Origin: an uncultured Pigmentiphaga sp.
GTDB lineage: Bacteria; Pseudomonadota; Gammaproteobacteria; Burkholderiales; Burkholderiaceae_B
Length of the DNA stretch: 7,978 nucleotides
Reading direction: 5' to 3'
Assembly (NCBI GenBank): GCA_937891425.1
Contig: CALAGD010000089.1
Span: 1-7,978, forward strand
The first letter of the stretch is position 1. Each line of letters opens with the position of its first letter. The notes beneath the pieces were generated by a model. That model saw only the letters and a program-made list of their open reading frames with translations. It did not search any database and was not told where the DNA came from. Below are positions 1 through 5,987 of this stretch, piece after piece. The position numbers were made by a program, and so were the translations under genes.

Positions 1-44
1 CGCCCAGGCGGTGGTGCATGCGGGCGCGCCTGTAACGCTCGTGG

Positions 45-50
45 CACAAT
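45..50 (+). promoter_or_regulatory. Candidate -10 box for the first gene, possibly leaderless
   Basis: CACAAT within GTGGCACAAT lies six bases before the ATG at 57. It resembles a sigma-70 -10 element, and it is close to the GGGTACAATG seen upstream of aroQ. Normal -10 to start-site spacing would put transcription initiation at or within a base or two of the ATG. No Shine-Dalgarno sequence is visible before this ATG, which fits a leaderless or nearly leaderless transcript. No convincing -35 hexamer sits 16-18 bp upstream, so the call is tentative. Confidence 0.35.
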
Positions 51-56
51 ACCGGC

Positions 57-653
57 ATGACTTCTCCAAATTTGCGCGACGAAATAGCCCATGCGGCTGC
101 CCGCCTCATCGCCGAGGATGGCATGGATTACAGCACGGCCAAGCGCAAGGCAGTGCGTCAGCTGCTTGGCAGCGGACCCTTGCCCCGGGGGGACTACATT
201 CCCGACAATACCCAGGTCGAAAGTGCTGTACGGGAGTACCAGCAGCTGTTCATGGGCGACACTCAGCCGCAGCGGTTGCGCGAGTTGCGCGAGCGCGCGG
301 TCGAGCTCATGCGCTGGTTGGCCGATTTCGATCCATACCTCACCGGTGCCGTGTGGAACGGTACGGCGGGCGAGCACAGCGAGATCGTGCTGCAGTGCTT
401 CACCGATTCCGCCAAGGATGTCGGCATTTTTCTGCTGAACCACGGAATCGCCCATGAGGTCGGGGAGCGGCCCGACTTCCGCGGGCGCGGCATGGTCGAG
501 GCAATCTATTTCACTTGGCGCGGAGAAAGCGTGGTGCTGAGTATCTACGACCATCGTGCCCTGCGAGGAGCATTGCGTCCCTCCGCCGATGGCAGTCCCG
601 ACCGGGGCGATCTGCGCGCGGTCGAGCGTTTGCTGGCTGCTCCGGACGTATGA
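57..653 (+). CDS. Conserved hypothetical protein with a degenerate nucleotidyltransferase-like motif
   Basis: The protein is 198 residues, soluble, with no signal peptide or membrane segment. Residues 1-40 look helical (RDEIAHAAARLIAEDG), and residues 60-92 form a charged helix rich in Arg and Glu. Residues 96-116 contain TGAVWNGTAGEHSEIVLQCF, which recalls the nucleotidyltransferase-fold signature (Gly-Ser/Ala, then Asp-x-Asp after about ten residues). Here the acidic pair is reduced to E109 followed by V111, so catalysis is doubtful. Residues 146-166 read as beta strands. I remember short proteins of this kind beside tlpA in Burkholderiales, some labelled UDP-N-acetylmuramate-alanine ligase. 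Nothing here resembles a Mur ligase: there is no ATP-binding GxGKT-type loop and the length is far too short. The function is unknown. The ATG at 57 is chosen because the conserved-looking N-terminal helix begins right after it. Confidence 0.8.
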   Translation: MTSPNLRDEIAHAAARLIAEDGMDYSTAKRKAVRQLLGSGPLPRGDYIPDNTQVESAVREYQQLFMGDTQPQRLRELRERAVELMRWLADFDPYLTGAVWNGTAGEHSEIVLQCFTDSAKDVGIFLLNHGIAHEVGERPDFRGRGMVEAIYFTWRGESVVLSIYDHRALRGALRPSADGSPDRGDLRAVERLLAAPDV

Positions 654-763
654 GTAGACGACGAGGCAGGACGGTGAGGGTGCGGCCACGCGGCGCGCAA
701 CGGCTTTTCGCCGTCAAACCCATGGAATTCAACGGTTTTTCATCGGCGAACTCAGGCATATGA
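650..763 (+). CDS. Possible 37-residue Arg-rich ORF overlapping both neighbouring genes
   Basis: An ATG at 650-652 overlaps the TGA stop of the preceding gene (ATGA). The frame runs 37 codons to a TGA at 761-763, which itself overlaps the ATG of the tlpA-like gene (ATGA again). The peptide starts MSRRRGRTVRVRPRG, with nine Arg in the first 18 residues, and ends in a neutral FNGFSSANSGI. The double overlap is the usual geometry for coupled translation. It would fill the only gap between two otherwise adjacent genes, letting ribosomes continue from the first gene to tlpA, whose own ribosome binding site is weak. I recognise no family. It could be a coupling leader, a real small protein, or chance. 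Confidence 0.3.
   Translation: MSRRRGRTVRVRPRGAQRLFAVKPMEFNGFSSANSGI
700..714 (+). other. Short hairpin upstream of the tlpA-like gene
   Basis: ACGGC, a TTTTC loop, then GCCGT form a 5-bp perfect stem with a 5-nt loop, 45 bp before the tlpA-like start. No T-tract follows, so it is not a convincing terminator. It lies inside the possible small ORF. Confidence 0.25.
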
Positions 764-1269
764 GACGGCGTCGCTTTCTTGGTCTGTCGATGGCAGCCCT
801 TCCGGCCTTTCTGATCGGTTGCAGGCCGACCGACGATGCTGCGGCCTCGGGGCCTGCCAAGGTCCTGTTCAGCCAGCGGCTGCCCGACCTCACCGGGCAG
901 GTGCACGCGTTCGACCAGTGGCGAGGCGAGCCGCTGGTGGTGAATTTCTGGGCTACCTGGTGCGCCCCATGCGTGCGGGAAATGCCCGACCTGGATGCGC
1001 TGCAGAACGAGTTCCCGTCGGTACGCATCATCGGCGTCGGGGTCGATCGCCCCGAGAAGATCGCCGAGTTCCTGCAAAAAGTGCCCGTTTCCTACCTCAT
1101 TCTCGAGGCCCGCGCTTCGGGGCTCGATCTCATGCAGCAGCTGGGCAACACGGCAGGCGGCCTGCCGTTCACGCTGGTCATCACCCCGCAACAACGCATC
1201 GCGCGCAGCATCGAGGGTCAGATCAACTTCGATGAACTGCGCTCGCTGCTGAAAACCATTGTTGCATGA
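760..1269 (+). CDS. TlpA-family thiol:disulfide oxidoreductase, predicted lipoprotein
   Basis: The 169-residue protein has a thioredoxin fold and probably reduces disulfides outside the cytoplasm, for example in cytochrome c maturation or redox maintenance; its partner is not evident. The N-terminus MRRRRFLGLSMAALPAFLIGC has an Arg-rich n-region, a hydrophobic core and a lipobox ending L-I-G-C21, so C21 is the likely lipidation site. RRRFLG also resembles a twin-arginine export motif. The active site is WCAPC (C68 and C71) in NFWATWCAPCVREMPDL, and the cis-proline is P136 in GGLPFTLVI. The length suits TlpA/ResA proteins. The start is the only one that gives an intact signal sequence. The ribosome binding site is weak (AGG three bases before ATG), suggesting coupling from upstream. 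The gene precedes aroQ, as in many Burkholderiales as I recall. Confidence 0.9.
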   Translation: MRRRRFLGLSMAALPAFLIGCRPTDDAAASGPAKVLFSQRLPDLTGQVHAFDQWRGEPLVVNFWATWCAPCVREMPDLDALQNEFPSVRIIGVGVDRPEKIAEFLQKVPVSYLILEARASGLDLMQQLGNTAGGLPFTLVITPQQRIARSIEGQINFDELRSLLKTIVA

Positions 1270-1323
1270 TGCGGTTCCAGGGCTCCAACGCAGCGATTCC
1301 TGCGCGCATGTCTGCGAGGCGGG

Positions 1324-1329
1324 TACAAT
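1324..1329 (+). promoter_or_regulatory. Candidate -10 box upstream of aroQ
   Basis: TACAAT within GCGGGTACAATG matches the sigma-70 -10 consensus at five of six positions and is about 72 bp before the aroQ start, implying a 5' UTR of roughly 65 nt. The -35 region at about 1301-1306 (TGCGCG) is poor. The 132-bp gap between tlpA and aroQ, larger than the other gaps in the run, also favours an internal promoter for aroQ-accBC-prmA. Confidence 0.4.
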
Positions 1330-1355
1330 GCTGCGCATCTGGTAGACAAAAGAGC

Positions 1356-1377
1356 CGTTCTCGCGTGAGAATCGCGA
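1356..1377 (+). other. Overlapping alternative hairpins in the aroQ leader
   Basis: TTCTC-GCGT-GAGAA (1358-1371) and TCGCG-TGAGAAT-CGCGA (1361-1377) are two 5-bp stems that share bases, so only one could form at a time. They lie inside the putative aroQ 5' UTR, between the candidate -10 box and the start codon. Neither is followed by a T-tract. The stems are short and could be chance. Confidence 0.2.
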
Positions 1378-1401
1378 AGTTTCATCCCTGAACACGACAA
1401 C

Positions 1402-1848
1402 ATGGCTCGTAACATCCTGGTGGTGCACGGTCCCAATCTCAATCTGCTCGGCACACGCGAACCGCAGATTTACGGGTCCCTGACGCTCACCGACATCAAC
1501 CAACGGCTGGAATCGCTGGCACGCACGCAAGGCGTTCGGGTGGACTTTTTCCAGAGCAATCACGAAGGAGAGCTGGTCGAGCGCGTCCAGGCCGCGAGAC
1601 TTGATGGAACTGAATTCATCGTCATCAACCCGGCTGCCTACACGCATACCAGCGTGGCCTTGCGCGACGCCTTTGCTGCCGTCAATCTGCCATTCATCGA
1701 AGTGCATTTGTCCAACGTGCATGGCCGCGAACCGTTCCGGCGGCACTCCTACCTGTCGGATCTCGCTGTGGGCGTCATTGCCGGGCTGGGCGTGAGCGGG
1801 TATGAAGCTGCGCTGCGTTATGCCATCGACTACATTCCCGCTACCTGA
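1402..1848 (+). CDS. aroQ: 3-dehydroquinate dehydratase, type II
   Basis: The 148-residue enzyme catalyses reversible dehydration of 3-dehydroquinate to 3-dehydroshikimate, the third step of the shikimate pathway, in the cytoplasm. The type II family is a dodecameric flavodoxin-like fold and all its hallmarks are here. The N-terminal block GPNLNLLGTREPQIYG carries N12, R19 and the catalytic Y24. FFQSNHEGELVERVQ is at 49-63, NPAAYTHTSVALRDAF at 76-91, and EVHLSNVHGREPFRRHS at 100-116 with the catalytic H102 and substrate-contacting R113. The length matches the family (about 145-150). The start ATG gives the canonical beta-1 strand immediately (MARNILVVHGPN). The ribosome binding site is poor. 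The gene sits directly before accBC, an arrangement common in proteobacteria. Confidence 0.97.
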   Translation: MARNILVVHGPNLNLLGTREPQIYGSLTLTDINQRLESLARTQGVRVDFFQSNHEGELVERVQAARLDGTEFIVINPAAYTHTSVALRDAFAAVNLPFIEVHLSNVHGREPFRRHSYLSDLAVGVIAGLGVSGYEAALRYAIDYIPAT

Positions 1849-1871
1849 CGCCAAGCTACTATTGCGACTTG

Positions 1872-1942
1872 CCCGGTAACCGGGTGCAGCTGCTGTCCGC
1901 AGGCAGGTCGCCGTGTGCGGGCTGCCTGTTACCGGAAAGGAA
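1872..1942 (+). promoter_or_regulatory. Structured accB leader with alternative pairings reaching the ribosome binding site
   Basis: Several complementary segments lie in this 101-bp gap. CCCGG-TAA-CCGGG (1872-1884) forms a local hairpin. CCGGTAAC (1873-1880) is also perfectly complementary to GTTACCGG (1928-1935), whose last bases are the start of the purine-rich ribosome binding site. CAGGCAG (1900-1906) pairs with CTGCCTG (1922-1928), and GCAGCTGC (1886-1893) is self-complementary. The long-range and local pairings compete for 1873-1880. This could gate accB translation, but that is inference; no known riboswitch class is recognised. Confidence 0.35.
1934..1942 (+). promoter_or_regulatory. 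accB ribosome binding site
   Basis: GGAAAGGAA ends seven bases before the ATG at 1950, a good Shine-Dalgarno match and spacing. It decides the start: an in-frame GTG/TTG-type start further up (near 1869) would add 27 residues with no family resemblance. Its first two Gs are in the 3' arm of the leader inverted repeat. Confidence 0.75.
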
Positions 1943-1949
1943 TCACTCC

Positions 1950-2438
1950 ATGGATCTCCGAAAACTCAAGACACTTATCGACCTGGTCGCCGAATCAGGT
2001 ATCGCCGAACTCGAAATCACGGAAGGTGAAGGAAAGGTGCGCATCGTCAAGACGCCGCCCGCACCCCCGCCTTCGCCCATCAATGTCGTTCCGGCCGGAT
2101 GGCAACAGACCGTCTCCGCTCCCATGCCCGCAGGTGCGTCCGCCGGGGTGTCCCCAGCGGCCCAGGCGGCCGAAACACAACCGGCCAAGCCTCAGGAAGA
2201 AACCGGCCATGTCGTGAAGGCGCCGATGGTGGGTACCTTCTATCGTGCGCCTAGCCCCGGTGCGACGCCGTTCGTGGAAGTCGGGCAGGAAGTGAAAGAG
2301 GGCCAGACCCTCTGCATCATCGAGGCCATGAAATTGCTCAACGAAATCGAAGCGGATCGCGCCGGCGTCATCAAGGCCATCCTGGTCGAAAACGGGCAGC
2401 CGGTGGAATACGGTGAGCCGCTGTTCATCATCGGTTGA
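1950..2438 (+). CDS. accB: Biotin carboxyl carrier protein of acetyl-CoA carboxylase
   Basis: The 162-residue carrier subunit holds biotin, which is carboxylated by AccC and then delivered to the AccAD carboxyltransferase to make malonyl-CoA. The N-terminal domain (1-34, MDLRKLKTLIDLVAESGI) is typical of AccB. A flexible Pro/Ala linker covers about 35-87. The biotinyl domain follows (88-162): APMVGTFYRAPSPGATPFV includes the 'thumb' insertion specific to bacterial AccB, and EAMKLLNEIEAD carries the biotinylated lysine K128. The length fits the family (E. coli 156). The gene is followed after 5 bp by accC, as in most proteobacteria. In E. coli accBC expression is autoregulated by AccB; whether that holds here is unknown, but the structured leader is suggestive. 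Confidence 0.98.
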   Translation: MDLRKLKTLIDLVAESGIAELEITEGEGKVRIVKTPPAPPPSPINVVPAGWQQTVSAPMPAGASAGVSPAAQAAETQPAKPQEETGHVVKAPMVGTFYRAPSPGATPFVEVGQEVKEGQTLCIIEAMKLLNEIEADRAGVIKAILVENGQPVEYGEPLFIIG

Positions 2439-2443
2439 TACCC

Positions 2444-3793
2444 ATGTTTGAAAAAGTACTGATCGCGAACCGCGGCGAGATCGCGATGCGCATCCAGCGG
2501 GCTTGCCGTGAACTGGGTATCAAGACAGTCGTCGTCCATTCCGAGGCCGACCGCGATGCCAAGTACGTACGGCTGGCCGACGAGTCCGTGTGCATTGGTC
2601 CGGCGCCTGCGCAGGAAAGCTATCTCAACATGCCGGCCATCATTTCGGCGGCCGAGGTCACTGACGCGGAAGCCATTCACCCGGGTTATGGGTTCCTGGC
2701 CGAAAACGCCGATTTCGCCGAACGCGTCGAGAAGAGCGGATTCGTTTTCATCGGCCCCCGGCCGGAAACCATCCGGCTGATGGGCGACAAAGTCAGCGCC
2801 AAGCGTGCCATGGTGGAAGCGGGCCTGCCCGTGGTGCCGGGATCCGAGGGCGCACTGCCTGAAGATTCCGCGAAGATCCTCGAAATTGCACGCAGGATCG
2901 GGTATCCGGTCATCATCAAGGCAGCGGGCGGTGGTGGTGGGCGCGGCATGCGCGTGGTGCACACTGAAGGTGCGCTGCTGAACGCGGTGGCCATGACCCG
3001 CAGCGAGGCCGGTTCCGCCTTTGGCAATTCCGAGGTCTATCTCGAAAAGTACCTCGAGAATCCGCGTCACATCGAGATCCAGGTGCTCGCCGACGGTGGC
3101 CGCAACGCCATCTGGCTGGGTGAGCGCGACTGCTCCATGCAGCGGCGTCACCAGAAGCTGATCGAGGAAGCGCCCGCACCGCACATCCCGCGGCGCCTTA
3201 TCGAGCGCATCGGCGATCGTTGCGTGGAGGCATGCCGCAAGATCGGCTATCGGGGGGCGGGCACGTTCGAATTCCTGTACGAGAATGGCGAGTTCTATTT
3301 CATCGAGATGAACACGCGGATTCAGGTCGAACACCCGGTTACCGAAATGATCACCGGCATCGATCTCATCCAGCAGCAGCTGCGTATCGCTGCCGGCGAG
3401 AAACTCAACCTGCGCCAGCGCGACATCAACCTGCGTGGCCATGCCATCGAGTGCCGGATCAACGCCGAAGACCCCTTCCGCTTCACGCCATCACCCGGAC
3501 GCATCGAGAACTGGCATGCGCCTGGCGGCCTTGGGGTGCGCGTCGATTCGCATATCTACAATGGCTACGTGGTGCCGCCGTACTACGACTCGATGATCGC
3601 CAAGATCATCGCTTACGGCGATACGCGCGATCAGGCATTGGCGCGCATGCGCGTGGCCCTGTCCGAGATGGTCATCGAGGGCATTACCACCAATGTTCAG
3701 CTGCATCGCGAGCTCTTGCAGGATGCCCGTTTCATCGAGGGGGGCACGCCCATCCATTACCTCGAAGAAAAACTGGCCCAGCGGCCCAGCTGA
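2444..3793 (+). CDS. accC: Biotin carboxylase subunit of acetyl-CoA carboxylase
   Basis: The 449-residue protein, exactly the E. coli AccC length, uses ATP and bicarbonate to carboxylate biotin on AccB. The N-terminal domain begins MFEKVLIANRGEIAMRI. The ATP-grasp domain holds K116 (MGDK), K159 and the glycine-rich loop KAAGGGGGRGMR (159-170). Metal-binding E276 and E288 and the catalytic arginine R292 are present in EMNTRIQVEHPVTE, and the biotin/bicarbonate-binding R338 is present in ECRINAEDPF. All these positions coincide with E. coli numbering, so the active site is intact. The ATG at 2444 is chosen over an in-frame TTG at 2435 because MFEKVLIANRG is the family's N-terminus. It lies 5 bp after accB, implying coupled translation and balanced subunit amounts. 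Confidence 0.98.
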   Translation: MFEKVLIANRGEIAMRIQRACRELGIKTVVVHSEADRDAKYVRLADESVCIGPAPAQESYLNMPAIISAAEVTDAEAIHPGYGFLAENADFAERVEKSGFVFIGPRPETIRLMGDKVSAKRAMVEAGLPVVPGSEGALPEDSAKILEIARRIGYPVIIKAAGGGGGRGMRVVHTEGALLNAVAMTRSEAGSAFGNSEVYLEKYLENPRHIEIQVLADGGRNAIWLGERDCSMQRRHQKLIEEAPAPHIPRRLIERIGDRCVEACRKIGYRGAGTFEFLYENGEFYFIEMNTRIQVEHPVTEMITGIDLIQQQLRIAAGEKLNLRQRDINLRGHAIECRINAEDPFRFTPSPGRIENWHAPGGLGVRVDSHIYNGYVVPPYYDSMIAKIIAYGDTRDQALARMRVALSEMVIEGITTNVQLHRELLQDARFIEGGTPIHYLEEKLAQRPS

Positions 3794-3807
3794 TCAGGGG
3801 GCTCCAC

Positions 3808-4704
3808 ATGCGTGAGTTGGTCTTCGACTGTTTGCGCGAGCAGGCGGAGCTCTGGTCCGATGCCCTGCTCGACGCGGGTGCGCTGGCGGTCACGGTGGGC
3901 GACGCCGACCTGGGCAAGCCGGAAGAGCAGCCCCTGTATGGCGAGCCCGGCCTCGAGCCGGAAGTGCCGGCCTGGAACCGGAACCGTGTCGTGGCCTTGC
4001 TGGCCGACGACACCGACCCGGGCGCGCTCATCCAGGATGCCTGTACAGCGCTGTCGCTCGCGGTCGCGCCAGCGTGGAGTCTGCGCGAAGTGCCCGACGA
4101 AGACTGGGTGCGGCTTACCCAGTCGCAGTTCGATCCCATTCACGTTTCCGGTATCTGGATCGTGCCGTCCTGGCACCAGGTCCCCGCTGAAGCAGGCTCC
4201 GAGGACGTCATCATCCGGCTCGATCCCGGCCTGGCTTTCGGCACCGGCAGTCACCCTACGACGCACCTGTGCCTCGACTGGCTTGCGCAGAACCTCCCGC
4301 CTCAGGCCAGGGTGCTTGATTACGGCTGCGGCTCGGGCATCCTGGCCATCGCCGCGCGCAAGCTGGGGTCCGGACCGACCATCGGAGTCGACATCGATCC
4401 ACAGGCGGTGCGTTCCACCATCGAGAATGCCGAGGCCAACGACGCCCTGGTTCAGGCCTGCCTGCCCAACGAACTGCCGCCCGGCACGTATCAGGTCGTG
4501 GTGGCGAACATCCTGTCCAATCCCCTCAAGGTTCTCGCACCCATGCTGGCCGAGCGTGTGGCGCCCGGAGGTCACCTGGTACTGTCAGGTGTGCTGGAAC
4601 GGCAGGCTGATGAAGTCGCGGCTGCTTACGCCCCGTATCTCAAGCTCGAGGTGTGGAAAGCGCACGAGGGGTGGGTGTGCTTGCACGGGCAAAAGGCCGC
4701 ATGA
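3808..4704 (+). CDS. prmA: Ribosomal protein L11 methyltransferase
   Basis: The 298-residue S-adenosylmethionine-dependent enzyme trimethylates lysines and the N-terminus of ribosomal protein L11. The N-terminal substrate-recognition domain (about 1-115) is followed by the linker and the Rossmann methyltransferase domain. The signature DPGLAFGTGSHPTT is at 139-152, SAM-binding motif I VLDYGCGSGILAIAA is at 169-183, the acidic ribose-contact loop is GVDIDPQAV (193-201), and the NPPY-equivalent is ANILSNPL (233-240). The length agrees with E. coli PrmA (293). The frame is open far upstream through accC, but MRELVFDCLREQAE is the family-like start and a G-rich stretch (CAGGGG) precedes it. It follows accC by 14 bp and overlaps the next gene by ATGA. 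Confidence 0.97.
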   Translation: MRELVFDCLREQAELWSDALLDAGALAVTVGDADLGKPEEQPLYGEPGLEPEVPAWNRNRVVALLADDTDPGALIQDACTALSLAVAPAWSLREVPDEDWVRLTQSQFDPIHVSGIWIVPSWHQVPAEAGSEDVIIRLDPGLAFGTGSHPTTHLCLDWLAQNLPPQARVLDYGCGSGILAIAARKLGSGPTIGVDIDPQAVRSTIENAEANDALVQACLPNELPPGTYQVVVANILSNPLKVLAPMLAERVAPGGHLVLSGVLERQADEVAAAYAPYLKLEVWKAHEGWVCLHGQKAA

Positions 4705-5894
4705 CCACACTGGTACTCCGTTGCCCTGCTTGCACCACCGCGTTCCGCGTTGCGGATGAGCAGCTTCGGCTGCGCCAGGGTCTCGTCCGTTGCGGTGTCT
4801 GCCAGACGGTTTTCAATGGATGGGAGCATCTCGAGGACGAGGCGGTTGCCGCCTCCACCGATCGATCCCATTCGCCGCGCCAGCCTGCTGCGCCCGGCAA
4901 CGTGGCGCGCCCTGGACGGGTAGAGCCCGCGGTCGGATCTGGCCGCGTGCATGCCGTGGAAGATGACGATCCCGTGGTGCGGGCTGACCCGCGCATCGGG
5001 CAGGTGGGCGCGCGCGAGCCCGTGGTCCGATTGGGCGGTTACGAGGCCCACGAACCGGCACTGCGTTCCATCGATATCGAGGACGAACCATCGTGGCAGG
5101 AAGCTGACGAAGATCGAATCGCTCCAGAGCGCGACCACGATGCAGTCCTGTCGGCCACCCGTACAGGCGACGATGGACCGCCGCACCGGGTGGGGGATAC
5201 CGTGCCCGATGCAGAGCCGTCGCGCGAACGTCGGCGGCGCACGCGTCATCGGTACGAACACGAGCCGTATGCGGAAGCGCGGTACACCGATCCGCGCTAT
5301 CGCGACAAGCGTTATGCCTACGGTATTCAGGAAGACGCCGATGCCGGCGGGCGTTCCCGTTCGGGGCGTTCGGCGCGCCATCGTTCCGGTCGGCGCCGCT
5401 CGCGCTTCATGACGCTGGTATGGCGTGCCGGCATCATGCTGGGCCTGGTGCTTCTGCTGGTGCAGCTGGTGGTGTGGTGGCGCACTCCCATCGCCACGTA
5501 CGCCCCGGCGTTCCGACCAGCGCTGGTGGCCATGTGCGAGGCTCTGGGCTGTGTCGTGGGTCATGTCCGATCAATCGATTATCTCAGCATCGAGGGGTCG
5601 TCACTGCAACCGGCGGTGGATGGACCGCGCGGGCGGGGCGAACGCTATGTGCTCGAGGCGGTATTGCGAAACCGTGCGCCTCATCCGCAACCATGGCCCG
5701 TGCTGGAGGTGAACCTGACGGATCATTCCGACGTGGTGGTGGTCCGCAAGGCGCTGAGGCCGGAGGAGTACCTGACGGGCGCGGCGCTGGAGGGTCCGTT
5801 CCCCGCCAACAGCGAGCAATCCATCGCGGTGGAACTTGAAAAACTCAACAACATTCCCGTCACCGGGTATCGTCTGGAGCTGTACTTCCCCTGA
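4701..5894 (+). CDS. Zinc-ribbon (MJ0042-type) and DUF3426 membrane protein
   Basis: The 397-residue protein starts inside the prmA stop (ATGA), so it is probably translationally coupled. The N-terminus MTTLVLRCPACTTAFRVADE, then RCGVCQTVF, forms a CxxC...CxxC zinc ribbon (C8, C11, C31, C34). A long hydrophilic linker runs about 45-235. Its end is rich in Arg and Tyr (RYTDPRYRDKRYAYG, then RSRSGRSARHRSGRRRSR) and looks disordered. One transmembrane helix follows at about 237-260 (MTLVWRAGIMLGLVLLLVQL). The C-terminal 137 residues, with LEAVLRNRAPHPQPWPVLEV and the AALEGPFPANSEQ motif, match DUF3426 and would be periplasmic given the positive residues before the helix. The function is unknown. 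This architecture after prmA is familiar in betaproteobacteria. Confidence 0.9.
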   Translation: MTTLVLRCPACTTAFRVADEQLRLRQGLVRCGVCQTVFNGWEHLEDEAVAASTDRSHSPRQPAAPGNVARPGRVEPAVGSGRVHAVEDDDPVVRADPRIGQVGAREPVVRLGGYEAHEPALRSIDIEDEPSWQEADEDRIAPERDHDAVLSATRTGDDGPPHRVGDTVPDAEPSRERRRRTRHRYEHEPYAEARYTDPRYRDKRYAYGIQEDADAGGRSRSGRSARHRSGRRRSRFMTLVWRAGIMLGLVLLLVQLVVWWRTPIATYAPAFRPALVAMCEALGCVVGHVRSIDYLSIEGSSLQPAVDGPRGRGERYVLEAVLRNRAPHPQPWPVLEVNLTDHSDVVVVRKALRPEEYLTGAALEGPFPANSEQSIAVELEKLNNIPVTGYRLELYFP

Positions 5895-5895
5895 G

Positions 5896-5925
5896 ACGGT
5901 CCTCCGTGGGGCCGGACTTCCGGCC
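5896..5925 (+). other. Tandem small hairpins after the DUF3426 gene
   Basis: Two adjacent stem-loops follow the stop codon closely: ACGG-TCCT-CCGT (5896-5907) and GGCCGG-ACTT-CCGGCC (5910-5925, a perfect 6-bp GC stem). No T-run follows, so a classical intrinsic terminator is not supported. They could stabilise the mRNA 3' end or slow polymerase before the kinase gene. Confidence 0.35.
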
Positions 5926-5987
5926 TGCGCGGCGGGCAGGACCCGGCAGCGGTGTGTCCAACTTCAACCTCACCGGATAGTCGCATC

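Noticed and set aside
1..56. C-terminal end of an upstream gene on the plus strand, or start of a divergent minus-strand gene
   Set aside because: Plus frames end at 35 (frame 3) and 60 (frame 1), but the few residues visible match no family I know. A minus-strand ATG at 18-20 gives only six codons. None can be supported.
511..1854. Long minus-strand open frame of 447 codons
   Set aside because: It runs antisense across the first gene, tlpA-like and aroQ, has no family resemblance, and is explained by GC-biased codon use in the sense genes.
2240..3442. Long minus-strand open frame of 400 codons opposite accB/accC
   Set aside because: It is a shadow of strongly conserved accB/accC; its composition (many His, Asp, Gln) is that of an antisense frame.
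3220..3807. Extension of prmA upstream inside accC
   Set aside because: The frame is open, but the translated extension is an out-of-frame copy of accC and PrmA family length and N-terminus fit the ATG at 3808.
5952..5987. GTG start adding 12 residues to the nucleoside kinase
   Set aside because: The added residues (MCPTSTSPDSRI) precede the family's N-terminal strand, and the ATG at 5988 gives the expected start.
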